64,000 nucleotides of DNA, taken from CAWIHK01 sp963835935. GTDB lineage: Bacteria > Bacteroidota > Ignavibacteria > UBA10030 > CAVZMI01. Below the pieces are notes generated by a model. That model was not told where the DNA came from, made no database searches, and was given only the letters and a program-made list of their open reading frames with translations. This document shows positions 52,037 to 59,672 of this stretch, in pieces (position 1 is the first letter of the stretch; each line of letters starts with the position of its first letter). The DNA is taken from assembly GCA_963835935.1 (NCBI GenBank), contig CAWIHK010000005.1, positions 496,001 through 560,000 of the forward strand, in the 5' to 3' direction. Position numbers and translations under genes: made by a program.

Positions 52037-53239
52037 ATGAATAAATACATTTTGTCCATTGCAGGACTATTACTCCTCGCAATTCAATTTTCAATTAGTC
52101 AAACTTTCTTTGAAGAAAAGATTATCGCCGGAAGCGAAAACGATTTCATGATCGTCCGCTATATTAAAATTAAGGGAACTAATAAAGAGATCGGAGAAAA
52201 AATCGGACAGCTAGCGAAACAGTTGAAACAAGAGATTAATTCATCATCCAACCATCTTAGAAATAAACTTCAAGTAAAGTTCATGGAATTTAATTATCCC
52301 ATTCATTACAAAAGAATGATGGGAGTTGCAGAAGAATACGGCACTTCGTTAAAAGATTATTCTAGAGATTTTTCAGGAATTCCTTATTTACCATCGCGCG
52401 GCGGTTGCTCGGTGGTTTTTTATCCTGCCAGTCATACGGAAAACAATCATAACATTGTGAGTCGAAACCAGGATTTTCCTGTCGATTATAGTTTTCTCCA
52501 GGCAAGAAAAGAACTGCATATTTGTTCACGGCCGACAGTTTTTGAAATCTATCCAGACACCGGTTACTCGGCGATCTATATTTGTGCTATGGATCTCCTT
52601 GGTGGAGTAATTGACGGTATGAATTCAGAGGGATTGAGTGTAGCAGTTCTTGGTGAAAGCGACGGCGTCAAAGGATTTCAGCCGGAGCCTTCTTCCGAAG
52701 TCGGATTAGATGAATTTTTGATTTTAAGATATTTGTTGGATAACTGTAAGAATGTTGAAGAAGCGAAAGAATGCTTGTTGTCTGTAAAACAATATTATCA
52801 TTTCGCACCGATGCATTATATGATAGCAGATAAGGAAGGACATTCGTTCATTTTCGAGTTTTCCCGCCACAGAAATCAATCACGTATCATTGATGGCAAA
52901 GGTATTCAATGCGTCACAAATCATCTGGTATCTGATCCCGATACAATCAACATATCACACGAGAGTCTTGAACGGTTGAATATTTTAAATTCACTTACGC
53001 AATCAAAAGAAAAGTTTTCAATAGATGATTTAAAGAAGATCAATAGCAGAGTTTCACCATGGATGCCTGATTACCGTCCGGCATGGCCGACATCGCGGAC
53101 ATTGTGGCATTCTCTTTATGATTTGAATTCAAAAACTTTAACCGTGAAATTTTATTTGGGTGAACAAAAAGATCCGAAAGATTCTGATAGGATTATTACA
53201 AGATATAGTGATTATATCGGGTTCAAATTCGATAATTAA
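52037..53239 (+). CDS. C45-family Ntn-hydrolase-like protein (acyltransferase/amidohydrolase), exported
   Basis: A 400-residue protein with a signal peptide (about 1-21). The fold of the penicillin acyltransferase/linear amide C-N hydrolase group is suggested by the candidate nucleophile Cys124 in SRGGCSVVF, followed by SRNQDFPVDY (the RNxDF/Y motif), GVIDGMNSEGLSVAVL and HYMIADKEGHSFIFEFS. In such enzymes autocleavage exposes the Cys. An N-terminal region of about 100 residues before the Cys would then be released as a propeptide. Substrate unknown; small amides, bile-acid-like or lactone compounds are possibilities. Confidence 0.82.
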   Translation: MNKYILSIAGLLLLAIQFSISQTFFEEKIIAGSENDFMIVRYIKIKGTNKEIGEKIGQLAKQLKQEINSSSNHLRNKLQVKFMEFNYPIHYKRMMGVAEEYGTSLKDYSRDFSGIPYLPSRGGCSVVFYPASHTENNHNIVSRNQDFPVDYSFLQARKELHICSRPTVFEIYPDTGYSAIYICAMDLLGGVIDGMNSEGLSVAVLGESDGVKGFQPEPSSEVGLDEFLILRYLLDNCKNVEEAKECLLSVKQYYHFAPMHYMIADKEGHSFIFEFSRHRNQSRIIDGKGIQCVTNHLVSDPDTINISHESLERLNILNSLTQSKEKFSIDDLKKINSRVSPWMPDYRPAWPTSRTLWHSLYDLNSKTLTVKFYLGEQKDPKDSDRIITRYSDYIGFKFDN

Positions 53240-53254
53240 AATCAAGAGGTTATT

Positions 53255-53434
53255 ATGGCAAACGATTCGGAAGGATTAATGACTGCAAACAACATTGCAA
53301 AAGATTTGGGTGTTTCTGATGCAAAAGTAAAGAAAGTCATCCAGGAACTCGGTATTAAACCGAAAGCAAAAAAAGGTGTCTGTAGTTATTACGCGAAGGA
53401 TTCTATTCCGAAAATTAAAGCCGCTTTAAAATAG
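53255..53434 (+). CDS. Small HTH-like protein (59 residues)
   Basis: A 59-codon open frame with ATG at 53255 and AGAGGT upstream. The protein has MTANNIAKDLGVSDAKVKKV, a helix-turn-helix-like pattern, followed by IQELGIKPKAKKGVCSYY and a final helix IPKIKAAL. Charge and composition are protein-like. It lies 15 bases after the C45 gene and could be co-transcribed. Probably a small DNA-binding or regulatory protein; function unknown. Confidence 0.75.
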   Translation: MANDSEGLMTANNIAKDLGVSDAKVKKVIQELGIKPKAKKGVCSYYAKDSIPKIKAALK

Positions 53435-53489
53435 TTAAGCATGTTCGCTGATGTTCCGACAAGAATCGAATTTCTGATTTAAACCGAAT

Positions 53490-54044
53490 TCAAGCAGGCA
53501 AAACGCTTAAATATTTTTTCTGCAATTCGTATGCAAGCTGATGATATTTCTCATGCGTTCCTCTGCCCATTTCTTCCCGTTCAACCTTTTCAAAATCTTT
53601 TTCCAATTCTAACTGATCGTGCGGTATCAATACCTGATTACTCATCGGGAAGAGGATATTATTCTCTTTATAAATGTGCCCGCGCAATAATTGAATATAT
53701 CCGTCTAAATTATCTTTTACTATGCCGATAGCATTCTTGTCGCCAGTTTGCGCTAATGGAAGTGCTCCAAAAATTGCTCGAATAAATTTTCGTCCGATTT
53801 CATGCTCATGAAGCATTACGGCGACGGGACCTTGATCTACCGAGAACCCTCGCTCTCCCAATCGTACAAAGAAATATTTTTCCTCCTTCTTATGATGACA
53901 ACCATCGGCAAAATATTTTAGAAAATTGGCTATTTTTTCGACATCGTCGAAAGGAAATTCATCCGACTGTATAATCGCCTCAGCTGAATTCAAGACAAGC
54001 ATGATGATTTCGTGTTCATGCATCAATGTTTCAGTAGGTCTCAT
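53490..54044 (-). CDS. Hemerythrin HHE-domain protein
   Basis: A 184-residue four-helix protein. Metal-binding His and Glu positions are visible: LMHEHEIIM (His8, His10), GCHHKKEEKYFF, VMLHEHEIGRKFI and LRGHIYKENNILFP. HHE proteins hold a di-iron site and may sense or store O2, NO or iron; in anaerobes they often serve in oxygen or nitrosative stress defence. The start MRPTETLMHEHE fits the family. It converges on the small HTH gene. Confidence 0.92.
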   Translation of the reverse strand: MRPTETLMHEHEIIMLVLNSAEAIIQSDEFPFDDVEKIANFLKYFADGCHHKKEEKYFFVRLGERGFSVDQGPVAVMLHEHEIGRKFIRAIFGALPLAQTGDKNAIGIVKDNLDGYIQLLRGHIYKENNILFPMSNQVLIPHDQLELEKDFEKVEREEMGRGTHEKYHQLAYELQKKYLSVLPA

Positions 54045-54281
54045 GTTTGTTTTTCCTCATAAAGTTTTCTTTGCATGAAAGAATGGCCGCTAATTGACCC
54101 AAACATAAATTCATCATTAATATTGCATCAACTTCTAGAATAGTAACATTCTAAGTGAAGAAAAAAGTTCCCAAAAAAATTTATTCATTGAATATGCCTG
54201 AGAAAATCGATAAGTTGATGTGTCAGATCGAGAAGTGATTACACAACGTATGGATTATTTAAAAACGAAGTATGAGGATGT

Positions 54282-54776
54282 ATGTTGAGTAGAACTGTCA
54301 TCAAAGATTTTTCTATACGGCTCGCTAAAGAAAAAGATGTTGATATCCTTCTTCATTTTATCAAAGAATTAGCCGAGTATGAAAAACTGCTCCATTCAGT
54401 AACTGTAACAGAAGAGCTGTTGAAGAAAAATCTTTTCGATAAAAGAATTGCCGAAGCCCTTATTGCGGAATATCGATCGGAACCGGTCGGCTTTGCGTTA
54501 TTCTTCCACAATTTTTCCACTTTTTTGGGAAAACCGGGAATTTATTTGGAGGATATTTTTATCCGTCCTCAATTTCGAAATATGGGATTCGGAAAAGAGA
54601 TTTTTCGATTTCTCTCTCAGCTTGCCGTTGAACGCGATTGCGGGCGGATGGAATGGTCCGTTCTTGATTGGAATACATCGTCCATAGAATTTTACAAAAA
54701 ATTGGGAGCCTCAATGTTGAACGAATGGAAAATATTTAGATTGTCCGGCGAGGCTCTTCGTAAAGTAGCAAAATGA
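54282..54776 (+). CDS. GNAT family N-acetyltransferase (diamine acetyltransferase-like)
   Basis: A 164-residue acetyltransferase resembling SSAT-like GNATs: IRLAKEKDVDILLHFIKELAEYEK at the start, GIYLEDIFIRPQFRNMGFG as the acetyl-CoA region (about 86-104), and MEWSVLDWNTSSIEFYKKLGA near the end. The WxVLxWNxxxxxFYxxxGA pattern is typical of spermidine/spermine or related amine acetyltransferases. It is followed 26 bases later by the PfkB kinase gene. Confidence 0.88.
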   Translation: MLSRTVIKDFSIRLAKEKDVDILLHFIKELAEYEKLLHSVTVTEELLKKNLFDKRIAEALIAEYRSEPVGFALFFHNFSTFLGKPGIYLEDIFIRPQFRNMGFGKEIFRFLSQLAVERDCGRMEWSVLDWNTSSIEFYKKLGASMLNEWKIFRLSGEALRKVAK

Positions 54777-54802
54777 ATTTATACCTTTAATAATCTATCG
54801 AT

Positions 54803-55750
54803 ATGCCGCAAAAGATCATTACAGTTACTCTCAACACCGCCGTCGATGTGGCGATTGCAATTTCGCACTTCACTCCGAATGATGTCATCGATGCCGAATC
54901 GGTCAATCTTACAGCCGGTGGAAAAGGAATCAACGTCGCCCGTGCACTCGCTGCGTTGGATGAACCGGTGATTGCTCTTGGAATTATTGGACAAGAATCG
55001 CGCAAAATATTTTCTTCTGTAGCTTCATCCTTGATTAAGACCGATTTCATCGAAGTATCCGGTTCATCGCGACAAAATTTCACAATCATCGAAAAAAACA
55101 CCGACGCAACCACTCACATCCGATCAAAAGGATTTACGGTTGAACCGGATGCGGCAACCATGATCAAACAAAAACTAAATGATTATGTTGATGAATCCGA
55201 TTTCGTTGTTTTTTCCGGAAGTTTGCCTGATGGATTAGATGAATCTTTTTATATGGAGTTAATCCAGTTTTGTAATTCGCGAGAAGCTTTCTCATTTCTT
55301 GATTCTTCCGGCTCAGCGTTGGTCCGTGGTTCCGCGGCCTATCCATGGATGATCAAACCGAATATTACTGAATTCAATACAAGCTTCGGTTCATTTAGTG
55401 GTGAAGATGTTGAAGATATTCTTCAAAGAATGAATGAACTGAACAAAAACCAAATACATTACATTGCCGTCTCAATGGGCGCTCGGGGAGTGTTGTTTAC
55501 AAATGGAAAGCAAAAATTTTGTGGCCGGATAAACGAGAGAATTATTCTTCCACAACGCAAACCTGTGGGTTCAGGCGATGCTATGCTTGCTGGATTTGTT
55601 TATGCCGCAAAACATTTATTCGACATTGACGAAATGATTCGATACGGTGTCGCCTGCGGTACAGCTAATCTATTTGCGACAATTCCCGGTCAAATAAATA
55701 CTGAAAATTTTAAAGGCTTTTTACCTCAGGTTATGATAGAAGAGCTATAA
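54803..55750 (+). CDS. PfkB-family hexose kinase (1-phosphofructokinase type)
   Basis: A 315-residue ribokinase-fold sugar kinase. It begins with VTLNTAVDVAI, has the PfkB signature LTAGGKGINVARALAAL, the FSGSLPDGL motif and the catalytic PVGSGDAMLAGFVY with the base Asp. The GGKGxNxA and early TLNPAxD-like pattern match the 1-phosphofructokinase, tagatose-6-phosphate kinase and PfkB subgroup. Pro of the usual LNPAxD motif is Thr here (LNTAVD). No phosphotransferase genes are adjacent, so the exact sugar phosphate is open. Confidence 0.88.
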   Translation: MPQKIITVTLNTAVDVAIAISHFTPNDVIDAESVNLTAGGKGINVARALAALDEPVIALGIIGQESRKIFSSVASSLIKTDFIEVSGSSRQNFTIIEKNTDATTHIRSKGFTVEPDAATMIKQKLNDYVDESDFVVFSGSLPDGLDESFYMELIQFCNSREAFSFLDSSGSALVRGSAAYPWMIKPNITEFNTSFGSFSGEDVEDILQRMNELNKNQIHYIAVSMGARGVLFTNGKQKFCGRINERIILPQRKPVGSGDAMLAGFVYAAKHLFDIDEMIRYGVACGTANLFATIPGQINTENFKGFLPQVMIEEL

Positions 55751-55922
55751 GTTTTTGCAGATTGTATGAGTATTTTAAAATAAAGCTTTTTTACTGCACA
55801 ATAGAAAATTGCTTGTTGTTCCTGCTATACACTTATAATCACTTGCACAAATCGAAACTTCTTCTTTTATTTGTAAAAGTTTTCAAATAACTATTTCATC
55901 ACAACAAAACCTGGGAGAGACC

Positions 55923-56834
55923 ATGAACCGTCTAAGAGAGTTACTCGCCATCATTTCTGCAATGTTGTTGTTCACATTCTGTCTCCATGCTCAAACAATC
56001 GATCAACGATTGTCTGCATTTTCACAGGACTATGCGAAAGGATATGTACAACCGTTTGTAGATATTTTTGGAGCAAATTTAAACTCCGGACTTTATCACA
56101 GCGCGGATGTTTCAAACGGACTGAGTATTTATGTCGGAGTAAAATTCATGGGTGCCGTTGTTCCTTCTTCTAAGCAGTCATTCGATGCTACTTCACCTTT
56201 TAACGGTGCAACATCATCAGAACCGACTATATTCGGCGGAGATGGTTCTACGATTCCCGGATCCATTCCCCCAATGTCGTATTTGAGTGGAGCATCAGTA
56301 TTTAAATCAGTCAAACTTATTCCTCTTCTTGTACCGCAGCTTGCTGTTGGAAATCTTATGGGCACGCAATTGATGGTGCGATATTTCCCGACACAGAGTT
56401 TTAATGAAATCGGTAAAGTATCATTCATCGGAGTCGGCTTACAGCATTCAATCAGTCAGTATATACCTGTGCCTGCGTTTCCAGTCAACATTTCGGCACA
56501 AGCTGTTTATCAATCGTTAACTCTAGGAGATAATTTTAGTGCGAAGGCTTATTCGGTCGGCGTACAAGCAAGTAAAAGTTTGATGATAGTATCCTTCTAT
56601 TGTGGTTTAGCTGTTGAAAAAAGCACGTTCTCGCTTTCTTACAATTACACAAATCCTTCACCGATTGCGGATGCGGTTGGTGCACAAAAAATCTCCATGG
56701 ATTTCACAGGATCGAATAATTTCCGGGTTACTGCAGGACTCGTATTTCATCCATTACCCATTTTGGCCATTAATGCTGATTACAATTTTGGAAATGTCTC
56801 AGTGTTCTCTCTTGGGATTGGAGTATCAATATAA
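55923..56834 (+). CDS. DUF6588-family exported protein
   Basis: A 303-residue protein with a signal peptide (about 1-24, ending LHAQ). Following is QDYAKGYVQPFVDIFGANLNSGLYHSA, a sequence typical of the DUF6588 family of Ignavibacteria and related groups, then beta-rich amphipathic strands to the end (IGVSI), like a barrel or beta-sandwich associated with the outer membrane. Function unknown. It ends where the TPR/CHAT gene begins (1-base overlap), so both are in one operon. Confidence 0.82.
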   Translation: MNRLRELLAIISAMLLFTFCLHAQTIDQRLSAFSQDYAKGYVQPFVDIFGANLNSGLYHSADVSNGLSIYVGVKFMGAVVPSSKQSFDATSPFNGATSSEPTIFGGDGSTIPGSIPPMSYLSGASVFKSVKLIPLLVPQLAVGNLMGTQLMVRYFPTQSFNEIGKVSFIGVGLQHSISQYIPVPAFPVNISAQAVYQSLTLGDNFSAKAYSVGVQASKSLMIVSFYCGLAVEKSTFSLSYNYTNPSPIADAVGAQKISMDFTGSNNFRVTAGLVFHPLPILAINADYNFGNVSVFSLGIGVSI

Positions 56835-59470
56835 TGAATAACGGAAGGTTTCCTTCTGCCCGGTCTCAGCAACGTAGAAGGAAACCTTCATTCGTTACAT
56901 CGTTGCTCTGCGCTGTATCGTGCCTTGCTGTAGCATTTTGTTTTCAATCGTGTGGCGGATCCAGCGAAGAAGAATTGCGTTTGGCCAGGTCATATTATTC
57001 CAGGGCTCTGGTCGAAGAACAGCTTTTTCATTCCAAAACCGCTGATAGCCTTTTTGAAATTTCCACTCAACTGTTTCAATCTAATAATTCTTTAATAGAA
57101 GCGTCGGATGCCGGTGATGCCCGCGCGTTGATGCAATTCTCTCTTGGTAATTATAATGAAGCTTTGAATTACGCCACTCGTGCATCGGAATTTGCGCAGC
57201 AATCTGGAAATAAATCTGCATTTGCATCGACAATTCTTTTCATCGGCACGATGCAGAATCAACTCGGGAGAATGAACGAAGCACAAAATACCGCAGAACA
57301 GAGTCTCACAATCAGCCAGAGAGCGAAAGATACGCTGCGAATGATCAAAGCATACTCGATGCTTGGAACTTTGTCGATGTCGCAGGGCCGTCATAATTCT
57401 GCCGCTCAGGCATTCACACAAACCCGTTCACTTGCCGAAGCAATAGACGATAAAAGTGAATTTCTGAACGCCGGATTAAATTTGTGTCAAGAAATGATGG
57501 AAGAAGGAAAAATATCGGAAGCGGTCCAATTGCTCGATTCTTTGAAAAATCAAATTGATGTCGATTCTTCTTTACAATATCAATGGCATATTCTCCAGGC
57601 AAAATGCTACGGCAAAGCAAATAATTATGTTCGATGTGCATACGAATATAACCGTGCGTTTGAAATCCAATCGGACGGACCGCCTGCAATTACAGCGCTG
57701 ATTGGCTGTGCTTACTCAAATTTGAAAGCACGACAAAATACCGACGCGTTGCGGATCTGTTCTTCGCTGCTGGCTCTCGATGAAGTCAAGTCCGATAGAT
57801 TGATCATGGCAGCCGTGCTTCTTTGTAAAGGAAGAGTCGAGGCCATTCATACACCTGTATCGAACGCCGATCTAAAAACTGCATTAGAGATGTTTTCGTA
57901 TATGGAACATCCAATTGGAATTATTCTTGCTTCAGAATCGTTGGGAATAATTGCCGAAAATTCCGGCAATTTAAACCTGGCGGCAGAATATTATCGAAAA
58001 GGATTTGAAGAGCAACAAAAAAGTATTTTTGAATTCTACGATCTTCATCACCGCACTGAATTATTCGGCGATTTTGCTTCATCACTTCCTGATATGGGCG
58101 ACAATCTTGCGCGTGTACTTATTCTTCTCAAACGAATTCCTGAAGCCTTTATCGCTCATGAACAAGTACTGCTTCAGCGCTTCGCAGCTACGTCACGCGT
58201 CATATCATTGCGGCCGAATCAATCTTCTCTTCAATCGGAATATGATCAAATACAACAACTTTCGGGAGAAATATTAGCGTTACGCCGACAAAAGACCGAC
58301 GAGATCGGAAAAACTGATTTATTACGCGATGATAATAAAATCGAACATCTTTCAACATTAATCGAAGAACGAATGTCCAGTTACAAGCAGGCAGCTGAAT
58401 CTATTGAAAAACTCGAACCAAATTCTTCCCTACTTTTCCATCCTTTAACTATCCCAATCGAACAGGTTCAGCAACGATTAGCTGCGAACACAACATTGCT
58501 GGAATATAGTGCCGCAGACCAGATAGTTTTTTGTTTTGTCCTTACTAAAAATTCTCTTACTGCTTTCCGCTTGACGGCACAATATCAAACAATTTTACAA
58601 CAAGCCGCAGAATTGCAAAAAAAAATTTCCACTCCAGTTCCGCCCCGCGATCAAGGAATTCCGGCAAACGACACATTATTTGGGATTGAAACGATCCTAC
58701 GGACACTTCATTCAGAATTACTTGCGGCGATACCCGTTTCGACTCAACGCCTCATCATCGTGCCCACTCCGGAATTAAGCCTGCTGCCATTCCATGCGCT
58801 CGCCGGTTCATCAGAGCAACAGATTCAATTTGCAGTTGAGCGATTCATGATTCGGTATTTACCATTTGCACAAGCGGCGCTTTTTCAGGCAAATCAAAAA
58901 CGTACCATTGCAGACATCAGCGAAGTGGGATTCACCGCGGTATCGCGATGGGAAGTAGATTATGTGCTTCGTGATGTTCGGTCTTTCTATAAAGATGCGA
59001 AATTCATTTTCGACCTCGAAGCAACGCCGGAAAATCTCTTAAACCAATCGGGAGATGTATTGCATCTTGCCACTGAATTTTATTATGATGAAGATTATCC
59101 ATCAAATTCTTTTATTGCTTTGTCCGATGGAAAAATTTCGAATGGCATCATCTATAAACCGATCGGATTGTTACATTCTCTCAATCATTTTCCGGTTATT
59201 ATTCTTATGAACTCAGGATCGACAATTGAAGGAATAAACCAGTTTCATCTTGGATTGCTTCTGATGAACGGATCGAGAGCGGTTATCGGGACATTCTGGT
59301 CGCCTGAACGGGCATCGGTCCGTTTATTCGATGAGCAATTGTACAATTCGTTTGTCGGAAATTTCGAACCCGGAGATGCATATTACCAAGCACAACGTGA
59401 AATGATTTCAACACCCACCTTTCGCTCACCACACCAATGGGCGCCATTCTTTTTCTACGGGATTCAATAA
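56834..59470 (+). CDS. TPR-CHAT-like lipoprotein with lost catalytic residues
   Basis: An 878-residue exported protein (hydrophobic segment 20-38; possible lipobox Cys40 in FQSCGG). Residues 45-430 are TPR repeats, e.g. LMQFSLGNYNEALNYATRAS and MIKAYSMLGTLSMSQGRHN. A coiled section follows (about 460-540), then a CHAT-like domain (about 550-878): LIIVPTPELSLLPFHALAG, DVLHLATEF, NGSRAVIGTFWSPE. In active CHAT proteases the His is in HLATHG and the Cys in LSACETG; here these read HLATEF and LMNSGST, so both catalytic residues are gone. It precedes the T9SS subtilase gene by about 200 bases. Confidence 0.85.
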   Translation: MNNGRFPSARSQQRRRKPSFVTSLLCAVSCLAVAFCFQSCGGSSEEELRLARSYYSRALVEEQLFHSKTADSLFEISTQLFQSNNSLIEASDAGDARALMQFSLGNYNEALNYATRASEFAQQSGNKSAFASTILFIGTMQNQLGRMNEAQNTAEQSLTISQRAKDTLRMIKAYSMLGTLSMSQGRHNSAAQAFTQTRSLAEAIDDKSEFLNAGLNLCQEMMEEGKISEAVQLLDSLKNQIDVDSSLQYQWHILQAKCYGKANNYVRCAYEYNRAFEIQSDGPPAITALIGCAYSNLKARQNTDALRICSSLLALDEVKSDRLIMAAVLLCKGRVEAIHTPVSNADLKTALEMFSYMEHPIGIILASESLGIIAENSGNLNLAAEYYRKGFEEQQKSIFEFYDLHHRTELFGDFASSLPDMGDNLARVLILLKRIPEAFIAHEQVLLQRFAATSRVISLRPNQSSLQSEYDQIQQLSGEILALRRQKTDEIGKTDLLRDDNKIEHLSTLIEERMSSYKQAAESIEKLEPNSSLLFHPLTIPIEQVQQRLAANTTLLEYSAADQIVFCFVLTKNSLTAFRLTAQYQTILQQAAELQKKISTPVPPRDQGIPANDTLFGIETILRTLHSELLAAIPVSTQRLIIVPTPELSLLPFHALAGSSEQQIQFAVERFMIRYLPFAQAALFQANQKRTIADISEVGFTAVSRWEVDYVLRDVRSFYKDAKFIFDLEATPENLLNQSGDVLHLATEFYYDEDYPSNSFIALSDGKISNGIIYKPIGLLHSLNHFPVIILMNSGSTIEGINQFHLGLLLMNGSRAVIGTFWSPERASVRLFDEQLYNSFVGNFEPGDAYYQAQREMISTPTFRSPHQWAPFFFYGIQ

Positions 59471-59672
59471 ATAATTACTTTAACAATTCTTCCGATATTA
59501 TTGGTTTGTTTGTTATTCTCAACTTTTAATTCTTTATTATTAAAGAAGGTCTTGTTCAATGAAATTTATTTTAATACCTTATATTTGAAATGCGTAATCA
59601 TTTTATATGTTCCGGCGTCATATAGAAATGAGACCGTTTCGAAAACGATTTGCTACAACCATGGGAGCTTAA

